A stretch of DNA of 64,000 bases, from positions 1 to 64,000 of the forward strand of contig NZ_JAPZQK010000018.1 in NCBI RefSeq assembly GCF_027530345.1, given 5' to 3'. Position numbers and translations under genes: made by a program. This DNA is from Silanimonas sp. Lineage in GTDB: Bacteria > Pseudomonadota > Gammaproteobacteria > Xanthomonadales > Xanthomonadaceae. Shown in pieces: positions 17,312 to 29,008 of this stretch (its first letter is position 1; the number at the start of each line of letters is the position of its first letter). The notes below the pieces were generated by a model, which searched no databases, was not told where the DNA came from, and saw only the letters and a list, made by a program, of their open reading frames with translations.

Positions 17312-18691
17312 TCAGCGCACCACGTGCCACTGCGTCTGCCGGCCGGCGAGGTAGATCACCCGCTCGCCGTCGAACAGCGCGCCCTGCTCCAGCTTGATGC
17401 GCACCCACTGGCCGCCCCACTCCGGCACGGCCTGCGCGATGTTGCCTTCGATGGCGTACACGGTGTTCGCGTGAAGCGGCCACTCGCCGGTGTCCGCGTT
17501 GAGGCCCGGGTTATCCCACATGCCGATGGTCGGCCCCGGCGCATGGCCGAAGAAGCCCAGCGGATGCGTGTAGGTGTTGCTGATGATGTCGGCCTTCGCC
17601 GCAGCGTCGCGGGTGCGCTGGAGGATGTCGTTGCCCGTGCGGCCAGCGACGAACTGCGTCGTGAGCAGATCCTGCCAGCGGTTGCCGGTGGCGAGCGCGC
17701 GCACGAGGCCCGCTGGCACGTCGGTTTCGCCCGGCTTCGGCACGTAGGCCATTTCCTGCGTGTCGGTGCAGAGCTTCAGGTAGCAGATGCCGACGTCGGT
17801 ATGCAGCACGTCGCCCGGGCGGATCACGCCGCTCTCGCCGCAGAACGGGTTCTCCGCGTCGCAGGCCAGGCCTTTTCGCTGCAGGTTGACGTCGGGCATG
17901 AACCAGATCGGCAGACCCATCGACTCGAAGCGTTCGCGGATGTACCAACGCACATCGTCGGTGGTGGTGACGCCGGGCGTGATCACCCGCGCGCTGAAGG
18001 CTTCCGCGATCACGCCACGGGCGATGCCCATGATGTGCGGATAGGCCTCGAGCTCACCCGGCGAGCGCGTTTCCAGCCAGCGGATGACCAGATTTTCGGC
18101 GGGTACGAGGCGTTCTTCGAAACCGTCCGGCAGCACGTCGCGCAGGCGCTTGTCGAGTCCAGCCGTCAAGCCATCCGCAACCGGCCAGTGGCGCGAGACG
18201 TTGATGCCGATGCGTTTCGGGCCCTTCTCTCCGATGAGTTTACCGAGTGCCGCCCACTGTTCGTCGAGGTTGCCACCCGACCACGCCGACTCGTAGGGCG
18301 CACCGAGCGGGTAGCGATTCACCGCGAGCCGCTCGACCGTGCCGTCGGGCTTGCGGTGGAACACCAGCATCGTCGTGCGTCGCGCCGCGAAGCTCGGCTG
18401 CGGTACCAAGGTGAAGTACACGGGATCTTCGGCGTACTCGCGGTTCAAAACCAGCCACATATCGAGCTCGGCCTCGGCCATCAGCTTCGGCAGCAGGGTC
18501 TCGATGCGCTCGGTGAGCATGCGATTCTCGGGCTCAATTCGGGCCCGCGGCGCCAGCACTGCGAAGTCGTCGGCGGAATCGATCACCCGGCCCTGCGCAG
18601 GCGTCGTCGTCGAGGCCGCGGCGGCGGACAGCGTTGGCACGAGGGCCAGCAGGGTGGCGGCGAACAAGGTGGAGCGGATCGGCAAAGGCAT
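17312..18691 (-). CDS. Exported M24 family metallopeptidase (Xaa-Pro peptidase-like)
   Basis: A 459-residue precursor with a signal peptide (cut after about residue 24) and a creatinase/aminopeptidase P layout: an N-terminal domain (about 40-220) and a C-terminal pita-bread domain. The metal ligands are visible: Asp in LHTDVGICYLKLCTDTQ (two Asp), His in HAPGPTIG, Glu in YAIEGNI and Glu in IKLEQGALF. It probably cleaves Xaa-Pro bonds in periplasmic peptides. Paired Cys in LACDAENPFCGES and YLKLC suggest disulfides. Confidence 0.85.
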   Translation of the reverse strand: MPLPIRSTLFAATLLALVPTLSAAAASTTTPAQGRVIDSADDFAVLAPRARIEPENRMLTERIETLLPKLMAEAELDMWLVLNREYAEDPVYFTLVPQPSFAARRTTMLVFHRKPDGTVERLAVNRYPLGAPYESAWSGGNLDEQWAALGKLIGEKGPKRIGINVSRHWPVADGLTAGLDKRLRDVLPDGFEERLVPAENLVIRWLETRSPGELEAYPHIMGIARGVIAEAFSARVITPGVTTTDDVRWYIRERFESMGLPIWFMPDVNLQRKGLACDAENPFCGESGVIRPGDVLHTDVGICYLKLCTDTQEMAYVPKPGETDVPAGLVRALATGNRWQDLLTTQFVAGRTGNDILQRTRDAAAKADIISNTYTHPLGFFGHAPGPTIGMWDNPGLNADTGEWPLHANTVYAIEGNIAQAVPEWGGQWVRIKLEQGALFDGERVIYLAGRQTQWHVVR

Positions 18692-18755
18692 CGGCAGGTC
18701 TCCAAGGGTCGGCCCTCGATCCTACCGCCCGGCCGCGTGACGGCCGGGGCTTCTG

Positions 18756-19503
18756 GTGCGGGTACCGCCGCCGGGCCGGCGTCCTGATCAGAACCTCCAG
18801 CTCGCGCGGGCGTACCAGAACGCGCCGTTGCTGCCGATCGGCGACCACCTCATGGACCAGTTCACCTACGCCGAGCGGGCCACCGACTGGCGCGTCAACA
18901 ACGACATCGCCGAGTCGATCCTCGAGCAGCTCAAGCTCGAGCGATACCCGTGCCTGAGCTGGATCGTGGTCTCGGCCGGCACCGGCGGCACCGCCGCGAC
19001 GATGGGCCGCTACATCCGCTACCAGCCCACGCGCACCGCCTGCACGCGGCTGGCCGTGGTCGACCCCGAGCACTCGGTGTTCTTCGACGCCTACAAGGAC
19101 CGCAAGCGCTGCCACCGCCTGCCGCACAGTTCGCGCATCCAGGGCACCGGCCGGCCGATCGTCGAGGCCAGCGTCCTGCCCGACACCATCGACCGGATGA
19201 TCAAGGTGCCCGACGCCCTGAGCCTAGCGACGATGTGCGTGCTTGCCGGCCCATTGGGGGCGCCGGGTCGGTGGCTCCACCGGCACCAACTTCGTCGGCG
19301 CCGGCCGAGATGAAGGCCAAGGGCGAGTCTGGCGCCGTGGTGACGCTGATCTGCGACGATGGAGAGCGCTATCTCAACACCTACTACGACGATGCCTAGG
19401 TGGCAGCGTATAGGCATTCGCTGGAGACCCACACGCACGCCGTGGGCAGCGCCGTTCGCGGGCAAGGTTTCACTCTGACGGTGGAACTCGCTGCAATCGC
19501 CTG
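18756..19503 (+). pseudogene. Decayed PLP-dependent cysteine synthase/desulfhydrase family gene
   Basis: Only the C-terminal half of a fold-type II PLP enzyme of the cysteine synthase/L-cysteine desulfhydrase (Cds1-like) family remains. Readable parts are MDQFTYAERATDW, WIVVSAGTGGTAATMGRYIRY, VVDPEHSVFFDAY and DRMIKVPDALSLATM in one frame, then VGGSTGTNFVGA in the next (from 19267), then EMKAKGESGAVVTLICDDGERYLNTYYD in the third (from 19310). Thus there are two frameshifts in about 50 bp. A TAG at 19397-19399 replaces the expected Trp before VAA, and the catalytic-Lys half is absent. It is a non-functional remnant at the edge of the restriction-modification island. Confidence 0.85.
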
Positions 19504-19659
19504 ACGAACGTGTGACGAGCGCGGGGCTCAGTCCATCGACATCCCGAGGGCGTCGCTGGGGTGGTCCAACAGCATGCTTCAGTGCCTGGCCCGGCCCACC
19601 GTACACTTGCAGCGCGTGAAGAACGAACGGACGCTAGGACAGGACGATAGGGCCGGAGC
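19504..19659 (+). promoter_or_regulatory. hsdR: Leader region of the hsd operon
   Basis: This 156-bp stretch between the pseudogene and hsdR contains a TACACT -10-like hexamer at 19602-19607 without a clear -35 box. Similar TACACT boxes precede several other genes in this window. No hairpin or operator-like repeat is obvious. Confidence 0.35.
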
Positions 19660-22095
19660 ATGGCACTCAACGAAGAAGAGACGCGCTACCACCTGATCGA
19701 CCCCATCCTGCGCGCGTAGGGCTACGACGACCCGCAACGCATCCGCATGGAAACCCCAGCGCCCGTCGAGCCCACGGGGCCCAAGGGCCGACGCCGAAGC
19801 GGCGGTGGCCGGACGGACTACCTGCTCTGCGTGCAGGTCGGTGCGATGCCCAAGCCCCTGCCCGTGGCCGTGCTGGAAGCAAAACGCGAAAACGCCGCCC
19901 CCCTCGCCGGCATGCAGCAGGCCAAGAACTACGCCGACTGCAAGCGCTTTGACGTGCAGTTCGTCTTCGCGACCAACGGGCACCTTTACGGCGAGTTCGA
20001 CAAACCCAGCGGCCTTCAGCACGGACCGAACCCACTGGCCGACTTCATCACCCACGTAGACCTCTGCCAGCGGTACGCCGACGCCAAGGGCATCGACCTT
20101 GCGTCGCCCGAGGCTGCCCTGCTCTTCCAGGCCGACAGCCCCGCGTGGGCCATCAGCCGCTACTACCAGGACGCCGCCATCCGCGCCGCGTTCGAGAAGA
20201 TCATCCTCGCGACGCAGGCTGGCACGGCGCCGCGCGTCCTGCTCACGCTGGCGACGGGCGCCGGCAAAACCATCATCGCGACCAATCTACTCTGGCGGAT
20301 GTCGCAGGCCGGCCTGCTGCCGAAGCCGGCGCTGTTCCTATGCGACCGCGACGAACTGCGCGAGCAGGCCTATTCGAAGCTCAAGGCGGCATTCGGAGGC
20401 AATGCGCGCATCGTCCACACCGAGCGCGGCAAGAACGCCGCCGCGAATGCCCGCATCCACATCGCCACCTACCAGACCTTGGGCATCGACGAGGACGGCG
20501 ACGGCAGCTTTCTCACCGACAACTACGGCGAAGACGCCTTCAGCGTCATCATCATCGACGAGTGCCACCGCTCGGCGTGGGGCAAGTGGTCGCAGGTGCT
20601 CACCCGCAACCCGAACGCCATCCACATCGGCCTGACCGCCACGCCGCGCAAGCTCACCCCGCCGAAGCGGTCGAAGACGAGCGCGGAAGTCGATAACGCG
20701 ATCGCCGCCGATGAGGCCCTTACCGCGCACAACGTGCACTACTTCGGCGAGCCAGTGTACGAGTACACGCTTGCGCAGGCGCAGGAGGACGGCTACCTGG
20801 CCGCTTGCGAGATCGTCAAGCGCAAAGCCGACATCGACGCGCGCGTTTTCACCGCCGAGGAGATCCTCGCGGCCAAGGTGCGCGACCTGAAAACCGGGCG
20901 GCTGTTGACCGCCAACGACCTCTCCAAGGCCCGCTACACCGGCAATGACTTCGACGACGAGCTGTTCATCGACCTGCGCACACCGGCGATGTGCGCCGAC
21001 CTGTTCAAGCTGCTGTGCGAGCACGGCGGCCCGGAGCAGAAGGTCATCATTTTCTGCACGCGAGACCTGCACGCCGACCGCGTGGTGCAGCAGATGAACA
21101 ATCTCTACGCCCAGTGGTGTAAGGAACACGGGCGCACGCGCAAGGACGACTACGCCTTCAAGTGCACCGCCGAGGGCGGCGCCGAGAAGATCGACATCAT
21201 GCGCGGCAGCGGCGAGCGCGCCTTCATCGCCTGCACCGTCGATCTGCTGGAAGCTGGCGTCGACATCGAGCGCCTGAACGCCGTGGTGTTCTTCCGCTAC
21301 CTGCAGTCGGCCATCAAGTTCTACCAGATGGTCGGGCGCGGCACGCGCATCCATGAAGAGACGCAGAAATACAAGTTCTGGCTGTACGACTACACCGGCG
21401 TCACCGATCTGTTCGGCACCGAGTTCATCACCCGGCCGCGGCCGTCCGGCAGCGGCGATGGCTCGGGTGGGGCCGGCACCGACGGCGAAGGCGGCGGCAT
21501 CGACGGCGATCCCGTCACGCCGATCCCGGCGCTGCGCTTGAGCGAAGGCGAGCGCGTGGTCGTCAACGCGCAGGGCCGCTTCATCCTGGCCAATCGCAAC
21601 GGGCAGGCCACGCCGATCCCGGTGGACGAGTACCGCCGCGAGGTGATCCATCGCGTGCTGGCCGAGGCGCACAGCCTCGACGAGTTTCGCCGCCTGTGGG
21701 TGACCGCGCAGAAGCGCCGCCAGCTCATCAACCACCTGCTGGGCGAACATCTGAGCCCGGAGGTGATCCGTGAGGTCGACGCCATGCAGGAATTCGACCT
21801 CTACGATTTCTTCGGCAAGCACGGCTACCATGCGCGCGCGCTAAAGCGAACGCAGCGCGGCGAGGCCTACCTCAGCGGCAACGCGGGCTGGTTCTCAGCC
21901 ATGAACCCGAAGGCCGCGATCGTGCTGCGCGGCCTCGGCGCGCAGTTCGCCAAGGGCGGAACCGACGCGCTGGAAACCGACAGCCTTTTCGACGTGCCGG
22001 AGATCGCGCAGGCCGGTGGCCTTCGCGCACTGCGGGCAATCGGGAATCCGGCGAACGTGATGCAAGAAGCGAAGATGAGGTTGTTTTGGGCATGA
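19660..22095 (+). CDS. hsdR: Type I restriction enzyme R subunit, interrupted near its start by TAG
   Basis: The motor and nuclease subunit of a type I system (EcoEI-like), about 811 codons. The frame begins MALNEEETRYHLIDPILRA, then TAG at 19717-19719 (Lys or Glu is expected), then continues GYDDPQRIRMETPAPVEP. The nuclease residues Asp in GRTDYLL and EAK in VLEAKRE lie beyond the stop. The helicase motifs are intact: TGAGKT (about residue 200), DECHRSAW, LTATPRK and QMVGRGTRI, followed by an EcoEI_R_C-like C terminus. Reinitiation at ATG 19747 (782 residues) would keep all known catalytic residues, but no good ribosome site is seen there. It overlaps hsdS by ATGA. Either a null allele, a reinitiating gene or a base error. 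Confidence 0.8.
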
Positions 22096-22684
22096 AGCTG
22101 GTACCACTTTCAAGCGTTGCTACGGTGCAGTTGGGAAAAAAATGCTTTCCCCAAAGGCGAAGACGGGACGCAGTTACTACCGCTACCTCAGAAATACGAA
22201 CGTGCAATGGAACCGGTTCGAGCTTACCGATCTTGCTCAGATGGATTTCTCTCCGGCCGAGCGAGCGAAGTTCGCGCTTCGCTCCGGAGACTTGCTTGTT
22301 TGCGAGGGAGGTGAGCCGGGGCGTTGCGCAGTCTGGAGAGGTGAAATCGACGACTGCTATTTTCAGAAGGCGTTGCACCGTGTCCGACCTTTTGAGGGTA
22401 AGGCGGATAGCGATTTTCTGTGCGCGTGGATTAGACACCAAGCTTTTTCTGGCGCATTCGTTGATCAGAATGCAAAGACAACCATCGCTCACTTGCCTCA
22501 AGTCAGACTCGAGAAGCTAGGCGTACCCGACGTTGGGATCGATGAGCAGCGCCGCATTGCTCTCAGGTTGAGGAAGCAGCTCGCCGAAGCCGACGCCATC
22601 GCCAAGGCCGCTGCCGAGCAGCTCGCCGAGATCGAGCGCCTGCCGCAGCGCCTGTTCGCCCGGGCCTTCGGCGAGGCTAGCTGA
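22092..22684 (+). pseudogene. hsdS: Half-size type I specificity subunit, frameshifted at an A7 tract
   Basis: The start ATG 22092 overlaps hsdR and reads MKLVPLSSVATVQLGKK, the usual HsdS opening. After the A7 run at 22136-22142 the frame is lost; the family-like continuation MLSPKAKTGRSYYRYLRNTNVQW is in another frame starting at ATG 22142. With one more A, or two fewer, the frame is restored. The whole is about 197 codons: one target recognition domain plus one C-terminal helix (QRRIALRLRKQLAEADAIAK), half the normal two-TRD size, so two copies would be needed per complex. The TRD part is noticeably less GC-rich than its neighbours, as is common in horizontally exchanged TRDs. Confidence 0.75.
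22136..22142 (+). repeat. hsdS: A7 homopolymer at the hsdS frameshift
   Basis: Seven consecutive A residues in an otherwise GC-rich region, exactly where the hsdS frame breaks. Such a tract can change length by slippage, so it could be a phase-variation switch or a sequencing artefact. Confidence 0.6.
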
Positions 22685-22726
22685 TCCGATTTACCCCGCT
22701 CTGCCCCGCCCGACCCGCGTGCTAAG

Positions 22727-22752
22727 GTTAAGCACAGAAAACTGTGCTTAAC
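22727..22752. promoter_or_regulatory. Perfect 11-bp inverted repeat before the ATPase gene
   Basis: GTTAAGCACAG (22727-22737) and CTGTGCTTAAC (22742-22752) flank AAAA, ending 11 nt before the ATPase ATG at 22764. The symmetry suits an operator for a dimeric regulator; as RNA it would form a strong hairpin just before the start codon. No Shine-Dalgarno sequence lies between the repeat and the ATG. Whether it acts on DNA or RNA is unknown. Confidence 0.6.
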
Positions 22753-22763
22753 TCTATTTCGTC

Positions 22764-24197
22764 ATGAAAGATGTTTCCAATCAACAGGTTGCCGAGCATC
22801 TTAAGCGCCTGAACCCGTGGTGGCAGAGCGGCGCGATGGACCAGACCACGCTCGAGCTTCGCCCCCGGGCCTACCTCGACCCGGTGCGCCAGCTGCTGCT
22901 CGAACCGCGGCTGCGTCGCGCCGTGGTGCTGCTCGGCCCGCGCCGAGTGGGCAAGACCATCCTGATCCGCCACCTCATCGCTGACCTACTGCAGCGGGGA
23001 GTACCCGCAACGCGCATCGCCTACGTTGAGATGGATCATCCGCTGCTGCACGGGCAGTCTCTGGACGCGCTGATCCGGCAGATCGAGGAGGCCGCGACCG
23101 GCGGCGACGGCACGCGGCATCTGTTCTTCGACGAGATCCAGTCGCACAAAGACTGGGAGAAGCACCTGAAGCCGCTCGTCGACCACCGGCCTGAGCTGCG
23201 TATCCTCGTCTCGGGCTCGGCCGCGGCCGCGCTGAAGCGGCAGAGCACAGAGTCCGGCGCGGGGCGCTTCACCGATTTTCTGCTGCCACCGCTCACCTTT
23301 TCCGAGTACCTGCATCTGCGGCCCGAGCCGCCGGCCATCCGCGAGGAGACGCCGGGCCTGTATCTGCTCGAAGACATCGCTCGGCTGAACGCGCAGTTCG
23401 TCGAGTACGTCAACTACGGCGGCTACCCGGAGCTGGCGCTGTCGCCGGCGGTGCGCGGCAATCCGGAGCGCTTCGTCAAGTCGGACATCGTCGACAAGGT
23501 GCTGCTGCGCGACCTGCCCCAGCTCTACGGCATCAAGGACATCCAGGAGCTCAACGCGCTGTTCACCCTGCTGGCCTTCAACACCGCCGAGGAAGTGTCG
23601 TTCGAGCAGCTTTCGCAGCGCAGCGGCGTGGGCAAGCAGACCATCCAGAAGTACATCGAGTACCTCGAGGCGGCCTTCCTGATCAAGCGCGTGTTCCGCG
23701 TCGACCAGGACGGCAAGCGCTACCAGCGCGAGCGAAACTTCAAGGTCTATCTCACCAATTCAGCGATGCACACCGGCCTGTTCGGAGCCAAATCCGCGGA
23801 CGACCCGGAGTTCGGCCATCTGGTCGAAACCGCGCTGTTTGCGCAGCGCTTCCACGAGGACGCGCGCCTGAACTACGCGCGCTGGGGCAGCGACGACAGC
23901 GAGGTCGATCTGGTCGAGTGTTCTCAGGCGCTCAAGCCGGTGGCCGCACTCGAGATCAAGTGGAGCGACAAGTACGCCGAACGGCCGGAGGCCCCCAAAG
24001 GGCTGATGAAGTTCGTGCGCGCCAATCGCCTGCCCACCGCGTGGGCGACGACGCGCACCTTGGTGCGCCAGCAGTCCATCGACGGCGCCGAAATCCGCCA
24101 ATGGCCCGCCGCGGCGCTGGCCTTCCACTACGGCGTTCGCGCCGTTCAGGGTCGCTTGGCCGGTTTCGAAGCACAGATCAAGGAAATCGTGACGTGA
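22764..24197 (+). CDS. AAA ATPase with DUF4143 C-terminal domain, embedded in the hsd operon
   Basis: A 477-residue P-loop ATPase of the AAA_14/DUF4143 class. It has Walker A GPRRVGKT (about residue 58), Walker B-like LFFDEIQ (about residue 120), sensor-like LVSGSAA, a winged-helix region with LSQRSGVGKQTIQKYIEYLEAAFLI and a C-terminal DUF4143 domain with VDLVE and ALEIKWSD, reminiscent of PD-(D/E)XK nuclease strands (D-x-V ... E-x-K). Members are common near defence and mobile loci but their biochemical role is unsettled. The gene lies between hsdS and hsdM and its TGA overlaps the hsdM GTG start (GTGA). Involvement in the R-M system is inferred from this coupling. Confidence 0.85.
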   Translation: MKDVSNQQVAEHLKRLNPWWQSGAMDQTTLELRPRAYLDPVRQLLLEPRLRRAVVLLGPRRVGKTILIRHLIADLLQRGVPATRIAYVEMDHPLLHGQSLDALIRQIEEAATGGDGTRHLFFDEIQSHKDWEKHLKPLVDHRPELRILVSGSAAAALKRQSTESGAGRFTDFLLPPLTFSEYLHLRPEPPAIREETPGLYLLEDIARLNAQFVEYVNYGGYPELALSPAVRGNPERFVKSDIVDKVLLRDLPQLYGIKDIQELNALFTLLAFNTAEEVSFEQLSQRSGVGKQTIQKYIEYLEAAFLIKRVFRVDQDGKRYQRERNFKVYLTNSAMHTGLFGAKSADDPEFGHLVETALFAQRFHEDARLNYARWGSDDSEVDLVECSQALKPVAALEIKWSDKYAERPEAPKGLMKFVRANRLPTAWATTRTLVRQQSIDGAEIRQWPAAALAFHYGVRAVQGRLAGFEAQIKEIVT

Positions 24198-26113
24198 GCA
24201 AAGTGGCAAAGAATACGAAAAAGCCATCGAAAGGCATCGCCAGCGCGCAGTCCCTGTCGGCCTTCGTGAAAAGCATCTGTGATGTGATGCGCCGCTCGAA
24301 CTGCGCGAGCGCACTGCAATACGTGCCGGAGCTGACGTGGATTCTTTTCCTGCGGATTCTGGATGCGCAGGAAACCCGTGAAGCCGAGCAGGCCGAGGCG
24401 CTGGGCACGACGTTCACCCCGGCCCTGCGCAGGCCCTATCGCTGGAAGGACTGGGCCGCGCCGTGGTCGGACGACACCGATCATCCGAAGACGCCGGAAG
24501 GCGACGCCGAGGGCTGGAAGCGGCAGGCGCTTTTCGCCGCCGGGGACGGCAAGCTCTTCGAGTTCATCAACCGCGAACTGCTGCCGCACCTTCACGGGCT
24601 GGATATCGACGTTCGCACCGGCCAGCCCAACCCGGCCGCCAGCGCGAAGCAGCGCATCATCGGCCGGATCATGACGGCCGTTGAGCGCGTTCGGGTGGAC
24701 GATGAAGCCAACCTGCGCGACATCCTCGACAAGGTCCACGAGATCAGCATCGATGACATTGACGACACGCACTTCTTCACACTGTCGCAAGTCTACGAAG
24801 ATCTGTTGCTGAAGATGGGCGAAAAGAACTCGGACGGCGGCCAGTTCTTCACCCCGCGCGAGGTGATCCGCGCGATGGTGCACACGGTCAACCCGTCGCT
24901 CGGGCAGACCGTGTACGACCCTTGCTGCGGCACCGGCGGATTTCTCGCCGTGGCCTACGAGCACATGGCACGAGGCCTTGGCGCTTCACCCGCCAGCACC
25001 GACATCGAGCGACTCAAGCACAAGACCTTCTTTGGCCGAGAGAAGGAAAACCTCGTGCTGCCGATTGCGCTGGCGAACCTTGTGCTGCACGGCATCGATC
25101 AGCCGAATCTGTGGCACGGCAACGCGCTGACCCGCCGCGCGACCTACGACGCGCTGTTCAAGCACGCGCCGGCGCAGTTCGACGTGATCCTGACCAATCC
25201 GCCTTTTGGCGGGAAGGAAGGCAAGGACGCGCAAAAACAGTTCGCGTTCGAGACGAGCGCCACGCAGGTACTGTTCATGCAGCGCATGCTTGCCGAACTC
25301 GCAACGGGCGGCACCTGCGGCGTGGTGCTCGATGAAGGCCTGCTGTTCCGCACCAACGAGAGCGCCTTCGTCGAGACCAAGCGCAAGCTGCTCGACGAAT
25401 GCGAACTGTGGGCCATCGTCAGCTTGCCGGGCGGCGTATTCTCGACTGCTGGTGCCGGAGTCAAGACAAACCTGCTGTTCTTCACCAAAGGCAAGCGCAC
25501 CGAACGCGTCTGGTACTACGACCTGTCGTGGGTGAAAGTCGGCAAGAAAATGCCGATGACCTTGGCCCACTTCGGTTTTGGCAGCAACGGTGAGCTGCTC
25601 AACGACGACGACCTGCCTGCCGCACTGATCGCCGATTGGCGTGCGGACGATAGCAACGCCGGAATGCCCTTTCCTAGCTATGCCCGTATGCTCTCGTCGC
25701 GTGGCGCCAGCCGCTACTCGTGGAGCGTAGATTTCGCAGAGCGCCGCGCCAACGCCCGAGAAGCGCTTGAGCCCTTGCGGGAGAACGCGGATCGAGAGAG
25801 GGCGCGAATCGTCGACTTGAAGGACGAGCTAAAGCGACTGAAGAAGGCGAAAGCGCCTCACGCGTCGATTCAAGCGGTAGAAGCCCAGATTGGTAACGCG
25901 GAAAAAACCGTGCGTGAGCTCGAAGCCGAAGCCGCAACGATCGATGCCGCAGTGTACGACCTCAAGGCAATCAACCCGAACGTGATTGCCACAGTTGATG
26001 AGCGCACCCCCGACCAGATCATCTCGAGCATCGCCGAGCTGGGAAAGACCGTGACGGATGCTTTGGCGAGGCTGAGAACGCTACTTCACGAAAACGAGAA
26101 GCAGGAGCCCTGA
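24194..26113 (+). CDS. hsdM: Type I DNA methyltransferase, M subunit
   Basis: The 639-residue N6-adenine methyltransferase subunit, which with HsdS methylates host sites. The start is GTG at 24194 (MSKVAKNTKK), overlapping the ATPase gene. An HsdM_N helical domain occupies about residues 15-170. The S-adenosylmethionine motif DPCCGTGGF lies near residue 243 and the catalytic NPPFG near residue 335. A long coiled coil (ARIVDLKDELKRLKKAKAPH) and helical tail at about 530-635 would contact HsdS. All catalytic motifs are intact, so methylation could persist even if restriction is lost, provided a working HsdS is made. Confidence 0.92.
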   Translation: MSKVAKNTKKPSKGIASAQSLSAFVKSICDVMRRSNCASALQYVPELTWILFLRILDAQETREAEQAEALGTTFTPALRRPYRWKDWAAPWSDDTDHPKTPEGDAEGWKRQALFAAGDGKLFEFINRELLPHLHGLDIDVRTGQPNPAASAKQRIIGRIMTAVERVRVDDEANLRDILDKVHEISIDDIDDTHFFTLSQVYEDLLLKMGEKNSDGGQFFTPREVIRAMVHTVNPSLGQTVYDPCCGTGGFLAVAYEHMARGLGASPASTDIERLKHKTFFGREKENLVLPIALANLVLHGIDQPNLWHGNALTRRATYDALFKHAPAQFDVILTNPPFGGKEGKDAQKQFAFETSATQVLFMQRMLAELATGGTCGVVLDEGLLFRTNESAFVETKRKLLDECELWAIVSLPGGVFSTAGAGVKTNLLFFTKGKRTERVWYYDLSWVKVGKKMPMTLAHFGFGSNGELLNDDDLPAALIADWRADDSNAGMPFPSYARMLSSRGASRYSWSVDFAERRANAREALEPLRENADRERARIVDLKDELKRLKKAKAPHASIQAVEAQIGNAEKTVRELEAEAATIDAAVYDLKAINPNVIATVDERTPDQIISSIAELGKTVTDALARLRTLLHENEKQEP

Positions 26114-26132
26114 GGCCGATCGCTCTCGGGAA

Positions 26133-27536
<1,404 letters not shown>

Positions 27537-27572
27537 GGAACTCTCCTCGGTGTGGGGGCAGGCCCAGCTTAG

Positions 27573-28991
<1,419 letters not shown>

Positions 28992-29008
28992 TCCGCGACA
29001 GGCTCGCC

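Noticed and set aside
18692-26132. Integrase, att sites or insertion sequences bounding the R-M island.
   Set aside because: No integrase, transposase or tRNA is present in the interval, and no convincing flanking direct repeat was found by eye.
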